Source: Sandaracinaceae bacterium
GTDB lineage: Bacteria; Myxococcota_A; Polyangia; Polyangiales; Houyiibacteriaceae
Length of the DNA: 64,000 bases
Direction: 5' to 3'
Assembly: GCA_020633075.1 (NCBI GenBank)
Contig: JACKEI010000001.1
Span: 1,922,001-1,986,000, forward strand
Part shown: positions 57,301 to 64,000 of the stretch, in pieces
Layout of the letters: every line of letters begins with the position of its first letter
How positions within the stretch are numbered: the first letter of the stretch is position 1
Notes under the pieces: model-generated
Told to the model about the DNA's origin: nothing
Database searches by the model: none
What the model saw: only the letters and a program-made list of their open reading frames with translations
Made by a program: the position numbers and the translations under genes

Positions 57301-57974
57301 TCGAGGGTGAGGACGACACCCCGGTCAACCGGCTGAAGGCGCTGATCGGCCTGAGCGCGGAGCGGCTCTCTCTGGGTCAGCACGAGCGCGCGCTCCAGTC
57401 CCTGGACCAGGCCGGCGCGCTCTTGCGCGCCCATCGAGACATCCGCTCGCGGCCCGAGGGCTCGCTCCTGGACCGCTACGTGTACGGGCACGAGCGCTAC
57501 GAGGCCCTGCTGGCCGGCCTGCGCGCGGAGGCCCTCGTGGGCCTGGGCCGCAAGCGCGACGCAGAGGAGGCGCTCGCCCGGCGCTCACAGCTGCTCGCGC
57601 GCTTCTTCGAGGAGAGCGACTCGGACGACGATCTGTTGCCGCTGGCACAGGTGTGTCTGCGTCGGGCTGTCGTCGCGCGCGCCGAGGGGGACCTCGCACG
57701 AGCGCGCACGCAGCTGGAGCAGGGGCTCGCGCACGTGGCGCTCTTCAACGAGCGCACGGGCAGCGTGGTCACGGACGTCAGCCAAGGGCTCCTGGTGCAG
57801 CTGGCCGAGCTGGTCCTCTTCGAGGGCGTGTCGCGCACCGCCACGTCCGTGGACATCGAGGCCCAGCTGGCAGCCGCGTACGCGTTCATGACGCGCTTCC
57901 CCAGTCCCCGTTGGCGTCGCGACCGGCTACGCTTGGAGCTATACTTGACGTTGCTGCGCCTCCGGGCGGAGTAG
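54378..57974 (+). CDS. Exported beta-propeller (WD40/TolB-like) plus TPR protein
   Basis: A 1198-aa protein with a signal peptide (RRTLRAGVALLCAWLALLTL, cleavage near GGRAQ). Residues about 60-360 form a TolB/PD40-type propeller (FPRVSPDGRRIAYLSFV, GFPAFSRDGRFIYFSQYLND, with a Ca-binding-like NDTNRDGVIDGRDN segment). From about 400 the chain is a TPR-like superhelix to the end. The start is GTG 54378; AAGGAG lies 10 bases upstream, and a longer frame to 54114 lacks any signal. It is translationally coupled to the DUF1318 gene and 27 bp upstream of the haem-lipoprotein gene. It may dock outer-membrane partners, but no function is established. Confidence 0.8.
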   Translation: MSSRRTLRAGVALLCAWLALLTLATGGRAQVDGLEDELAVRLPVRLTAGHSNHLMASYSDTNDALYFVGDEVGTTEILVQSPPSSAPVRLFEALGDHAFPRVSPDGRRIAYLSFVHDAKGDVCVRNLPNGAERCVTDDETAELEVIWLDEGSQLGVLSRRDLHSGFVFQAIPATGGAPRTILQRDMIGLSRSADGERLAYVAVEARRPEIGVSFASRVGRGIHVVPLGRGAEGARPAVFVPDLPGVSGFPAFSRDGRFIYFSQYLNDTNRDGVIDGRDNSVIARVGFDASRADPFEGQTLEQLTSSRWNCHYPAPGANRLQMTCSHGGSLDIYALPLDGVVPASWDLTRLRAELHVARDRWAQLLVASRLLVLLPDAAERLSALQEVVALHLDLREYESAIYYAERLAARAGAGTAMGGWAQLMDNLARHRREDLALARGQLSRAYVDSERARLAAVRALCPTGSGAGGPTASSAAAPPSPADTCALSLLVASELLDDLGDKAEALTTLDRLRSEHVTGLGDPHTLRLYGAFAARFYGHLADREARVSAQAALAAHPALSVQERIVQALDVVTELTRGRAREAANAALQQAHASAPAGGELALMLEVELALRTLLDPLESSADERELGDEAGRAAAVRRVEEAARERLFALYTGDQDTDRRRAIALRTVQFASRHGSEYLQYQFATTWASGVRAEAPERRYAEELYRAIVLERAYGELHENDLREAAGYFFQASRNPGMLDAHVGFIEARAAQGEDVRAFYDERFARTPDEPAYLFARAYLDARELPAVPRTEAGDQRFAEMVSRCLTWIARVDEALPRDVTLHQLWGYVRHEQARRERSRVAAAEANHHYLLALDLAQTRPRAQAALLQALGTLQASLGNHRRAVEHLERRARLPFTRPEAQLAFHLTMARSLFHARRQPEAVAAAREALTLLEAHPELRRHRAMVLDQLAFQLARQDEHAEAAQHYELLLTALEGEDDTPVNRLKALIGLSAERLSLGQHERALQSLDQAGALLRAHRDIRSRPEGSLLDRYVYGHERYEALLAGLRAEALVGLGRKRDAEEALARRSQLLARFFEESDSDDDLLPLAQVCLRRAVVARAEGDLARARTQLEQGLAHVALFNERTGSVVTDVSQGLLVQLAELVLFEGVSRTATSVDIEAQLAAAYAFMTRFPSPRWRRDRLRLELYLTLLRLRAE

Positions 57975-58001
57975 CCACGCCACCCACACGAGGAACACGA
58001 G

Positions 58002-58490
58002 ATGCGTCGAAGCAACGGGAAATTCTACTTTGGCTTGGTCTTCGCGGCGCTGCTGGCGCCCGCCGGGGGCTGCGAAGAAGAGCCCATCGACCCGCCGCCC
58101 GCGGACCCCTTCGGTGACCTCTACAGTAGCGCCACGTTCCAGATGTGCAGCGACTGCCACAGCCCCACAGCCCCCGGCTTCGTGCAGGGCACCGAGACCA
58201 CGCAGAACTGGAGCAGCCGCAGCGCCGCGTTCAGCAGCCTGCAAGGCAACGCGGCCGGGCTCGAGGGCAACTTCGCCGGCTGCAACGGCGTGCCCCTGAT
58301 CGGCGCCACCTCCTCCACCAGCCTGCTGGTGGCCGTGCTGGACGCCGACGTGCGCGCCACCTTCAGCGTCCCCGGCTTCCCGGACTGCACGGCCGACGCC
58401 ATCGCCGACGAGACGCTGCGCGTGGGCAGCGTCCCCGCCAGTGTGCTGCAAGACCTCAAGGACTTCATCGACGAGGGCGGCTTCAACTGA
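58002..58490 (+). CDS. Lipoprotein with one CXXCH haem-binding motif
   Basis: A 162-aa protein: leader RSNGKFYFGLVFAALLAPA with lipobox PAGGC (lipid Cys near residue 24), then an acidic/Pro-rich tether, and CSDCH (about residues 49-53), the classical c-type haem attachment site. A Met as sixth ligand is not evident, and three further Cys (NGC/DC pairs) are present, so the haem may be high-spin or the motif may serve another purpose. GAGGA lies before ATG 58002. It is the last gene of the coupled operon and ends before the strong hairpin at 58562. Confidence 0.8.
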   Translation: MRRSNGKFYFGLVFAALLAPAGGCEEEPIDPPPADPFGDLYSSATFQMCSDCHSPTAPGFVQGTETTQNWSSRSAAFSSLQGNAAGLEGNFAGCNGVPLIGATSSTSLLVAVLDADVRATFSVPGFPDCTADAIADETLRVGSVPASVLQDLKDFIDEGGFN

Positions 58491-58549
58491 GCTGAGGCCG
58501 CTCGGGGCTGAGGCCACTTGGGAGGGGTGGCGCGGCGGCGGGGTGGCCG

Positions 58550-59120
58550 CCTGCCAATTGAAAAGGGTCGCAGCTCGAGGGCTGCGACCCTTTCTCGTGT
58601 TGAGCCCCTCTCGGGGCGCGGCTCAGCCCACCCGGCGGCGAGCCCGACGGCCCGCCCAGGTCAGGAGCGCGAGGAGGAAGAACAGGCCACCGGTGCTGCC
58701 ACCCGTGGTCCCCGCGCTACACGCGCCGCCACCCATGCCGCCAGGCGTGACAGGGCGCCCCTGGTCTGGCGCAGGCGTTCCGTTGTCGATGGTCGAGCCA
58801 CCTGCGTCGGTCGTCATCATGCCGCCGCCGTCCACGGTGACCACGGGCACGCCCGCGTCATCCGTGGGGGGGTCGACGATGACAGGCCGCGTCCAGAGGT
58901 CCGTGCGGTCCGGCAGCACCGTCGCCGGGTCGCCCAGCAGCAGGTAGACCGCAAGCTGCGCCGTTGACGCGTTGGCTCGCGTCGCGCCATCCCACAGGCC
59001 CAGCACCACGTCGCCCATGCGCCCGTGCTCCAGGTTGTCGCCCGTGAGCAGACCGCGATGGAACGCCTCCGCGATGTTCTTCGACTCGAAGGTGCGCCCG
59101 GCTCCGGACGGGCCGTACAG
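58550..59120. repeat. Direct repeat, copy 1: 3' part of the C25 protease gene plus terminator
   Basis: This segment, including the last ~500 bp of the gene and the terminator hairpin, recurs at 63445-64000 in the same orientation with very high identity. Only a ~100-bp linker (58741-58837) differs, where the second copy is 15 bp shorter. Confidence 0.9.
58562..58593. terminator. Bidirectional terminator between convergent genes
   Basis: A 13-bp perfect stem (AAAGGGTCGCAGC with GCTGCGACCCTTT, loop TCGAGG). T-rich and A-rich flanks serve both strands. It closes the plus-strand lipoprotein operon and the minus-strand lectin/protease gene. A nearly identical copy is at 63457. Confidence 0.85.
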
Positions 59121-62100
59121 CGCGATCGCGCCGCCCGGTGAGCCGTTCAGCAGCAGCTCGGAGATGCTGTCCTGGCCCGGCACCTCGAAGCGCGACGTCG
59201 AGCACGACATCCCCGTGAAGATCGTCAGCGCGTTGCTGTTCGTCAGCCCGCGCACGTCCGCCAGCGTCAGCAGACCGTCGTCATCCAGCTGGTTGCTGGC
59301 GCCGTGTCCCTGGTAGTGGAACCAGAAGCTGCCGCCATTGACCGCGTCGATCAGCTGCGTGCGGGCCTCGCTCAGCGTCAGCGCCGCGCGGTTGATCCGC
59401 TCCACGTTCACCCGCTCGTCCAGCTGCGCCGTCAGCGAGTCCACCAGGTCCGTGAAGTTAATCTCGCGGTTGATGCCGGACACCATGAGCGCGTCCCGCG
59501 TGTACGCGTCCAGGCCCGTGCTCTCGTACGCCACGACGCGCTGGATGAAGGCGTTCGCCTCTTCCACCGTGTGTGCCGGCACGCGCCCGATGGCCAGCTC
59601 CGCCGTGCCGTCACCGTCCGTGTCGCCCAGCAGCATGTCGCTCGCGTAGATGCCGCGGTCGGTACGTGCCAAGAGCGGCGGAATCGTGCCCGAGCCGTTC
59701 GGCAGCGCCCCGCGGTAGTCCACGTTGCCGTCACCCAGCAACAGCACGTAGCGCGGCGCCGTCTGCCAGTTCTCCTTCGCCACGCGTAGGAACTCGCGGA
59801 TGGCGTACGGGTCGTGGTCGCCGTAGCCGTACGCGTCGTAGATGTCCTGCACGTCCACCACCGTGGTCGTCAGGCCCTGCGTCTGCCGCCGTGTCGCCAG
59901 CGTCGTCGCCGCGTCGTAGAGCGCCGCCGGAGCGATCACCACGTACTCCGCTGCTCGGCTCGCGTCCGCGAAGTTCTGCTCACTGCGCGCACGGAGCGCC
60001 GCCGGCACCTGCAGACCCGTCTCGCTGGCCACGAAGTACTCGTGGTTCGCCTGAGCGTCGAAGGTGAAGCGGGCACGCGTGCCGTCGATGTCGGTCCGCG
60101 TCGCCGTGACCACCCGGTCCAGCGTCGCGTCCACCAAGAACGCGGTCGCACCCACCGCCGCGTCAAGCTCGTAGCTCAGCGCGCCGTTGCTCACCGCCTC
60201 GAAGCGCCCCGCCGCGCCGAACTCGAGCGGCGCACCGTACGTCAGCGTGTACCCGTCCACGTACGCGAACGCCGTGCCCGCCGGAGCCGCCGAGCTCGCC
60301 CGCACGCGCACTGCGTTCGGGCCAGGCAGCAGCGCACCCGCCGGGATCGTGAAGCGCACGGTGCCAAGGCCCCCCGCCGTCACGTTCTGCGCCTCGACCG
60401 TCTGACCGTTCAGCGTCATCGTCAGCGTCAGCGGCAACGCCTCGCTCAGATCCGGCCCGCCGTAGAACGACAGGTCGAACGTCGCGGCCTCGCCGTCCAC
60501 GTTGTTCAGCACCAAAGACGTGTTGTAGTCGCGGAACGAGTTGTGGTTGCCCAGCGCCGCCTCGAACCAGAACTCTTGCGTCGGGTCCGGGTTCACCGCC
60601 AACGCCGCGAAGTTGTCCACCTCGCGCACCAGGCGCTGCCGCCCCGTGCCCGTCGCCACGTCGCCCAGCGAGCGGTCCACCGTCGCCAGCTCCGCTCCCG
60701 CAGACAGACGCACCTCGTACGGGCGCGTCCCTCCGTACACGCTGGTCCGACGCCGCGCCGTGAACACGACGCTGTCCGCTGCGCCCGTCGACCGCGTCCA
60801 CGCCACCGGCATCCCGTGGTCGCTGATGCTCAGCTCCCCGGCCGCCACGCTGCTCTCCACCGCCGCAACAGGCACCCGCAGCGCCGTCGCCAGCTCCGCC
60901 AGCGTCACACGCATCAGCCCCTCGTTCGCTGCCAGCGCAAACACACCCACCGGCGTGTCCCCCGCAGCCTTACGCCGCGCGCCCGCCGACGGCGCCGCGT
61001 CCGGCGCCATGTCCGGCGCCCCCGTCAGCGCGTTCGCCGTCACGCTGTAGTTGCTGTCCGTCAGCGTCGCCGAACCACTCCCAGACGCAGGCGTACCCTC
61101 GTACACCACCAGGCTCCGGCCGCTCAGCTCGTGCTCCACGATGCGCACCGTCCGCCCTCGCAGATTGCCCGCGCGGAGGCGGTAGGTCGCCCCCTGCGCC
61201 GCATCCGGCAACGCCGGCAGGATGCCCTCGTGCAGGTCCAGCCACTCGCCGCGCTGCTGCACCGACACGTAGAACCCAAGCGTCCCGGCCTCTCCCGCCG
61301 TCGTCCACTCGAGCTCCCCGCCCACTACCCGCACGCTGCTCACCACCGCTTGCGCATTGGCAAAGCAGCAGCTGCCGCTTGCGCTGCGCGGACAGGTCGC
61401 CACAAAGCCTGGGGCGTCAGCCGGATCGGACACGCCACCCGGAAGCAGGCAGCCGTACCCGTTCGGGATGGTGCACGTCGACGTGCACCCCGAGTTCGCG
61501 ACACCGTTCAAGGCGCCCTTGTCGCACTGCTCCGGCATCGCCACCGCGCCGTTGCCACAGAAGCTTGGGCCCTCGCAGACGTACCGCTCGTTGCCGCTCC
61601 GACAGCCCAAGTCATTCCACGCGCCAGCCGCATTGCTCGTTACGCAGTCCTCGTTGCCCAGGTTGTTGGGCTCGCCGCCGTTCCAGAATGTGGGCGACAT
61701 GGTGACACCATCGCGCCACACGAAGGTGCCCTCCTGGTGCTCGTCTGTACCACCCAACCAAAACGTGCCCATGAAGACGGTTCCGAGGAGGCTGTTCTCG
61801 AACATGCTGTTGACACGCGCCAAGTCCCAACCCGCGCCGTACGCCTGACAGCGCAGGTGCGCCTCATGGGCGTTTTGAAGATTCCCGCAGCCCAGGTACT
61901 CCACCCCGCTGGCAACCGTTTGGCTCCCGGAGGCTGGCTGCGCGCCGTTCTCGGCGAGCAGTTGCGCGGGCGTCATCGGGAAACGGCTGAAGAATGTCGT
62001 CGTGGTGCAAGCACGGAAACACGCAGGCTGCCCAACGGTGTTGTAGATGGGCGGCTGCGGACACACCCACCCCACCTCCTTCTGACACGTGCTCGAACAA

Positions 62101-63287
62101 CCGTCACCGCTCACGGTGTTGCCGTCATCGCAGGTCTCGGACCCTTGAATCCGCTGGTCGCCGCACGAGACGCTCTCGGCCGTGCAAGTGGCGCTACAGC
62201 CATCTCCGCTGACCGTGTTGCCGTCATCGCACGTCTCTGTGGACGACCGGAACCCGTCTCCGCAGACGTTGGTCACCTCGCACACGAAGGGCTGGTTGGT
62301 GCCGCAGGTCGCGTCATTCCAGCGCCAGTCAACGCCACCCGCGTTCCAGAAGGTGCCGCAATCCTCGCCGCCACTGTCGTTGGGCTCACCTGGTGCCCAC
62401 TGCGTGTAGAAGCCACCAATGGGCGTGCCACCGCTCGTCCCTGTCCAGAAGTGGTCGTTGTTGTTCGACCAGCGCCATGTGCCCTCGGCGGCGATATCGT
62501 TCCCGCCATGCCATACGGAACTGCCCTGGCTACCAACTAGACCAACCGCTCGCGTCAAGTGGTACTGCTCATCGATGCTGTCCACCCGCACCAGGTTGCC
62601 CCCAATCTGCGTGCAGTATTGCTGGGCGTTGGCCCAGTTCTTCGTGCCACCTCCATTGCAGAACGAGTAGACGCTGTTCCCCAGGGCCGAGCGGGTTGGC
62701 GTGGTGGAACAGACCGTAGTGCAGTCGCCCACGTTGGGCCCCGTGCAAACCTGGCCGGGAGGTGGGAGACCCTCGCAGAAGAAGCCGTCCGAGGTCGCAG
62801 TACAAGCCGCGTCGTTCCAGACTCCACCACCGGTGTTCCGCTGCTCCGCGCAGTCTTCACCAGCGCCCGCGTCATTGGGTTCACCGGCACCCCACGGCGG
62901 AGTGCCAGTCGGAGCGTTCACGATGTCGACCCCGTTGAACTGTGCGCGCGTCCCGTCGGTCCAGTTCCAGACCCCCTCGGTGACGGCGTCCGTCGCGCCA
63001 ATCCAGGCGCGTGCCACGGTCTGCTCAGCGAGGATTGCCGCTCGCTCGGCGGTGGTCTCTGGCCGAGCAAGGTAGTAGGCGGTGCCCCCGGCTGGGACGA
63101 ACGCGGCGCACCGAGCCTGTGCCACGGCCTGGGTGACCGCATCGTTGCACCTCCAGTAACGATGCGTGCCGAAAGTGAAGAACCGCAGCCCGGAAGCGCA
63201 GGTCTGAGCAAACGCACCCGTGGCGGGGGCGAGGGTAGCCAGTACGAGCGCTACTGCGGCCACCCGTCGGAATTGAAACTGGTTCAT
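58623..63287 (-). CDS. Secreted C-type-lectin/gingipain-like (C25) cysteine protease with MYXO-CTERM-like tail
   Basis: A 1554-aa surface protein. Signal peptide 1-28. Three C-type-lectin-like domains lie at about 29-175, 190-340 and 440-575, each ending in WNDA.C or WNDLGC. Two DUF4215 repeats (CGDGFRSSTETCDDGNTVSG, CGDQRIQGSETCDDGNTVSG) lie at about 345-415. After a beta-rich linker region, the C25 peptidase domain is at about 1114-1460 with His near 1330 (YQGHGAS) and Cys near 1361 (TGMSCSTSRF). The tail GGACSAG..., one membrane helix and RRARRR is MYXO-CTERM-like, so the protein is probably processed to the cell surface. It likely binds glycans and cleaves peptides. GGGAGA precedes ATG 63287. 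The N-terminal third looks somewhat lower in GC than the peptidase half, which hints at domain shuffling. Confidence 0.87.
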   Translation of the reverse strand: MNQFQFRRVAAVALVLATLAPATGAFAQTCASGLRFFTFGTHRYWRCNDAVTQAVAQARCAAFVPAGGTAYYLARPETTAERAAILAEQTVARAWIGATDAVTEGVWNWTDGTRAQFNGVDIVNAPTGTPPWGAGEPNDAGAGEDCAEQRNTGGGVWNDAACTATSDGFFCEGLPPPGQVCTGPNVGDCTTVCSTTPTRSALGNSVYSFCNGGGTKNWANAQQYCTQIGGNLVRVDSIDEQYHLTRAVGLVGSQGSSVWHGGNDIAAEGTWRWSNNNDHFWTGTSGGTPIGGFYTQWAPGEPNDSGGEDCGTFWNAGGVDWRWNDATCGTNQPFVCEVTNVCGDGFRSSTETCDDGNTVSGDGCSATCTAESVSCGDQRIQGSETCDDGNTVSGDGCSSTCQKEVGWVCPQPPIYNTVGQPACFRACTTTTFFSRFPMTPAQLLAENGAQPASGSQTVASGVEYLGCGNLQNAHEAHLRCQAYGAGWDLARVNSMFENSLLGTVFMGTFWLGGTDEHQEGTFVWRDGVTMSPTFWNGGEPNNLGNEDCVTSNAAGAWNDLGCRSGNERYVCEGPSFCGNGAVAMPEQCDKGALNGVANSGCTSTCTIPNGYGCLLPGGVSDPADAPGFVATCPRSASGSCCFANAQAVVSSVRVVGGELEWTTAGEAGTLGFYVSVQQRGEWLDLHEGILPALPDAAQGATYRLRAGNLRGRTVRIVEHELSGRSLVVYEGTPASGSGSATLTDSNYSVTANALTGAPDMAPDAAPSAGARRKAAGDTPVGVFALAANEGLMRVTLAELATALRVPVAAVESSVAAGELSISDHGMPVAWTRSTGAADSVVFTARRRTSVYGGTRPYEVRLSAGAELATVDRSLGDVATGTGRQRLVREVDNFAALAVNPDPTQEFWFEAALGNHNSFRDYNTSLVLNNVDGEAATFDLSFYGGPDLSEALPLTLTMTLNGQTVEAQNVTAGGLGTVRFTIPAGALLPGPNAVRVRASSAAPAGTAFAYVDGYTLTYGAPLEFGAAGRFEAVSNGALSYELDAAVGATAFLVDATLDRVVTATRTDIDGTRARFTFDAQANHEYFVASETGLQVPAALRARSEQNFADASRAAEYVVIAPAALYDAATTLATRRQTQGLTTTVVDVQDIYDAYGYGDHDPYAIREFLRVAKENWQTAPRYVLLLGDGNVDYRGALPNGSGTIPPLLARTDRGIYASDMLLGDTDGDGTAELAIGRVPAHTVEEANAFIQRVVAYESTGLDAYTRDALMVSGINREINFTDLVDSLTAQLDERVNVERINRAALTLSEARTQLIDAVNGGSFWFHYQGHGASNQLDDDGLLTLADVRGLTNSNALTIFTGMSCSTSRFEVPGQDSISELLLNGSPGGAIALYGPSGAGRTFESKNIAEAFHRGLLTGDNLEHGRMGDVVLGLWDGATRANASTAQLAVYLLLGDPATVLPDRTDLWTRPVIVDPPTDDAGVPVVTVDGGGMMTTDAGGSTIDNGTPAPDQGRPVTPGGMGGGACSAGTTGGSTGGLFFLLALLTWAGRRARRRVG

Positions 63288-63456
63288 CGAAAGTCTCCCT
63301 ATGGGCCCACCGGCCCCATCACCTAGCGCGACGCGTGGACGCTACCATGCCACAGGGCCGCTGCGCCATCACGCCTCCCTATCCCGGCGACAGCCCAGAA
63401 GCAAGGCTCGCCTCTATGGATGGCCGCAACGCGCCTGCCTCCAGCCTGCCAATTGA

Positions 63457-63488
63457 AAAGGGTCGCGGCTCGAGGGCTGCGACCCTTT
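63457..63488. terminator. Terminator of the second C25-type gene
   Basis: The same 13-bp stem as at 58562 with one G-T wobble pair (GGGTCGCGGC against GCTGCGACCC). It follows the stop of the downstream paralog on the minus strand. Confidence 0.8.
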
Positions 63489-63517
63489 CTCGTGTTGAGC
63501 CCCTCGCGGGGCGTGGC

Positions 63518-64000
63518 TCAGCCCACCTGGCGGCGAGCCCGACGGCCCGCCCAGGTCAGGAGCGCGAGGAGGAAGAACAGGCCACCGGTGCTGCCGCCCG
63601 TGGTGCCCGCGCTACACGCGCCGCCACCCATTCCACCCGTTGTGCGGCCGGCGTCCACCGTCCGGCCCGCGTCGGTGCGCGTTCCACCTGCGTCCGCACC
63701 ACCGCCGCCGTCCACGGTGACCACGGGCACGCCCGCGTCATCCGTGGGGGGGTCGACGATGACAGGCCGCGTCCAGAGGTCCGTGCGGTCCGGCAGCACC
63801 GTCGCCGGGTCGCCCAGCAGCAGGTAGACCGCAAGCTGCGCCGTTGACGCGTTGGCTCGCGTCGCGCCATCCCACAGGCCCAGCACCACGTCGCCCATGC
63901 GCCCGTGCTCCAGGTTGTCGCCCGTGAGCAGGCCGCGATGGAAGGCCTCCGCGATGTTCTTCGACTCGAAGGTGCGCCCGGCTCCGGACGGGCCGTACAG
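63518..64000 (-). CDS. C-terminal part of a second C25-type protease, cut by the right edge
   Basis: The frame is open to the window edge and carries 160 codons of the paralog: the end of the C25 domain (LYGPSGAGRTFESKNIAE, LLLGDPATVLPDRTD), a Thr/Gly/Ala-rich linker with repeated DAGR motifs, and the same MYXO-CTERM-like tail (CSAG, hydrophobic helix, RRARRQ). Identity with the first copy is almost complete outside the linker. An internal ATG at 63898 is not the true start. Whether the 5' half also has lectin domains cannot be seen. Confidence 0.85.
   Translation of the reverse strand: MYGPSGAGRTFESKNIAEAFHRGLLTGDNLEHGRMGDVVLGLWDGATRANASTAQLAVYLLLGDPATVLPDRTDLWTRPVIVDPPTDDAGVPVVTVDGGGGADAGGTRTDAGRTVDAGRTTGGMGGGACSAGTTGGSTGGLFFLLALLTWAGRRARRQVG

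Larger units (their letters stand above)
63445..64000. repeat. Direct repeat, copy 2 (continues past the right edge)
   Basis: The second copy of the segment at 58550-59120, in the same orientation, reaching the window edge. The first shared bases are CCTGCCAATTG. The stop codons of both genes lie exactly 4895 bp apart; beyond the variable linker the offset is 4880 bp. Confidence 0.9.

Noticed and set aside
63518..63898. A complete 126-aa gene starting at an internal ATG
   Set aside because: The frame is open to the window edge with continued C25 homology, so this is the end of a longer gene.

Overview
The window is chromosomal DNA from a high-GC Gram-negative bacterium, almost certainly a myxobacterium (Myxococcota). 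Five things point that way: a recognisable mglB-mglA pair, an FHA/TonB-like protein with the AgmX/PglI-type C-terminus, a giant cytoplasmic TPR protein, C-type-lectin/gingipain-like proteases ending in a MYXO-CTERM-like tail, and many TPR lipoproteins. A Polyangiales/Sandaracinus-like lineage rather than Myxococcus itself is a guess. I saw no rRNA, tRNA, CRISPR array, insertion sequence or prophage.

Layout. (1) 1-2151, minus strand: a fatty-acid beta-oxidation pair (thiolase, then a trifunctional-type alpha subunit cut by the left edge) behind a promoter that overlaps a palindromic operator-like site. (2) 2152-22846, minus strand: a 20-kb block of seven envelope and TPR genes. In order of transcription they are a 551-aa exported protein, a GltD/AgmU-like 1198-aa TPR protein, a GltE/AglT-like TPR lipoprotein, a small exported protein, a GltG/PglI-like FHA-TM-TonB protein, a second TPR lipoprotein and a 3373-aa GltI/AgmK-like protein built of 72-residue units. 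It has a near-consensus promoter at its head, an internal promoter and an internal terminator. No GltJ/AgmX-like gene is next to it. (3) 23-34.8 kb: mixed housekeeping and small membrane genes (YraN, HAMP and HEAT proteins, UPF0262 with a nucleosidase, dapB, a citrate synthase, a DUF2752 protein and a zinc-ribbon Ser/Thr kinase). (4) 34.9-43 kb: an RDD/SpoIIM-type pair, a long MglA-like GTPase with a lipoprotein-like partner, SppA, and mglB-mglA. (5) 43.2-49.6 kb, plus strand: a PhaR-like regulator, an ECF sigma factor with its anti-sigma factor, then clpS-clpA-PLD-aat, an N-degron pathway cluster with a phospholipase-D-fold gene embedded in it. (6) 49.6-58.5 kb, plus strand: a tightly coupled envelope operon (AsmA/YdbH-like, DUF1318/YdbL-like lipoprotein, beta-propeller plus TPR protein, haem-binding lipoprotein). 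(7) 58.5-64 kb, minus strand: a 1554-aa lectin/C25 protease and the 3' end of a tandem paralog whose last ~555 bp, terminator included, is nearly identical.

Regions 2 and 4 together suggest polarised surface motility or a related MglA-controlled envelope machine: MglA/MglB set polarity, and the Glt-like proteins would link the cytoplasm (giant TPR protein), inner membrane (FHA-TonB protein) and periplasm or outer membrane (TPR lipoproteins). Whether this organism glides cannot be decided from the window, because the motor genes (aglRQS), the outer-membrane Glt proteins and gltJ are not in it. Most genes are packed with 4-bp ATGA/GTGA overlaps or short gaps. Very long open frames antisense to real genes are frequent and are explained by GC-rich codon usage.
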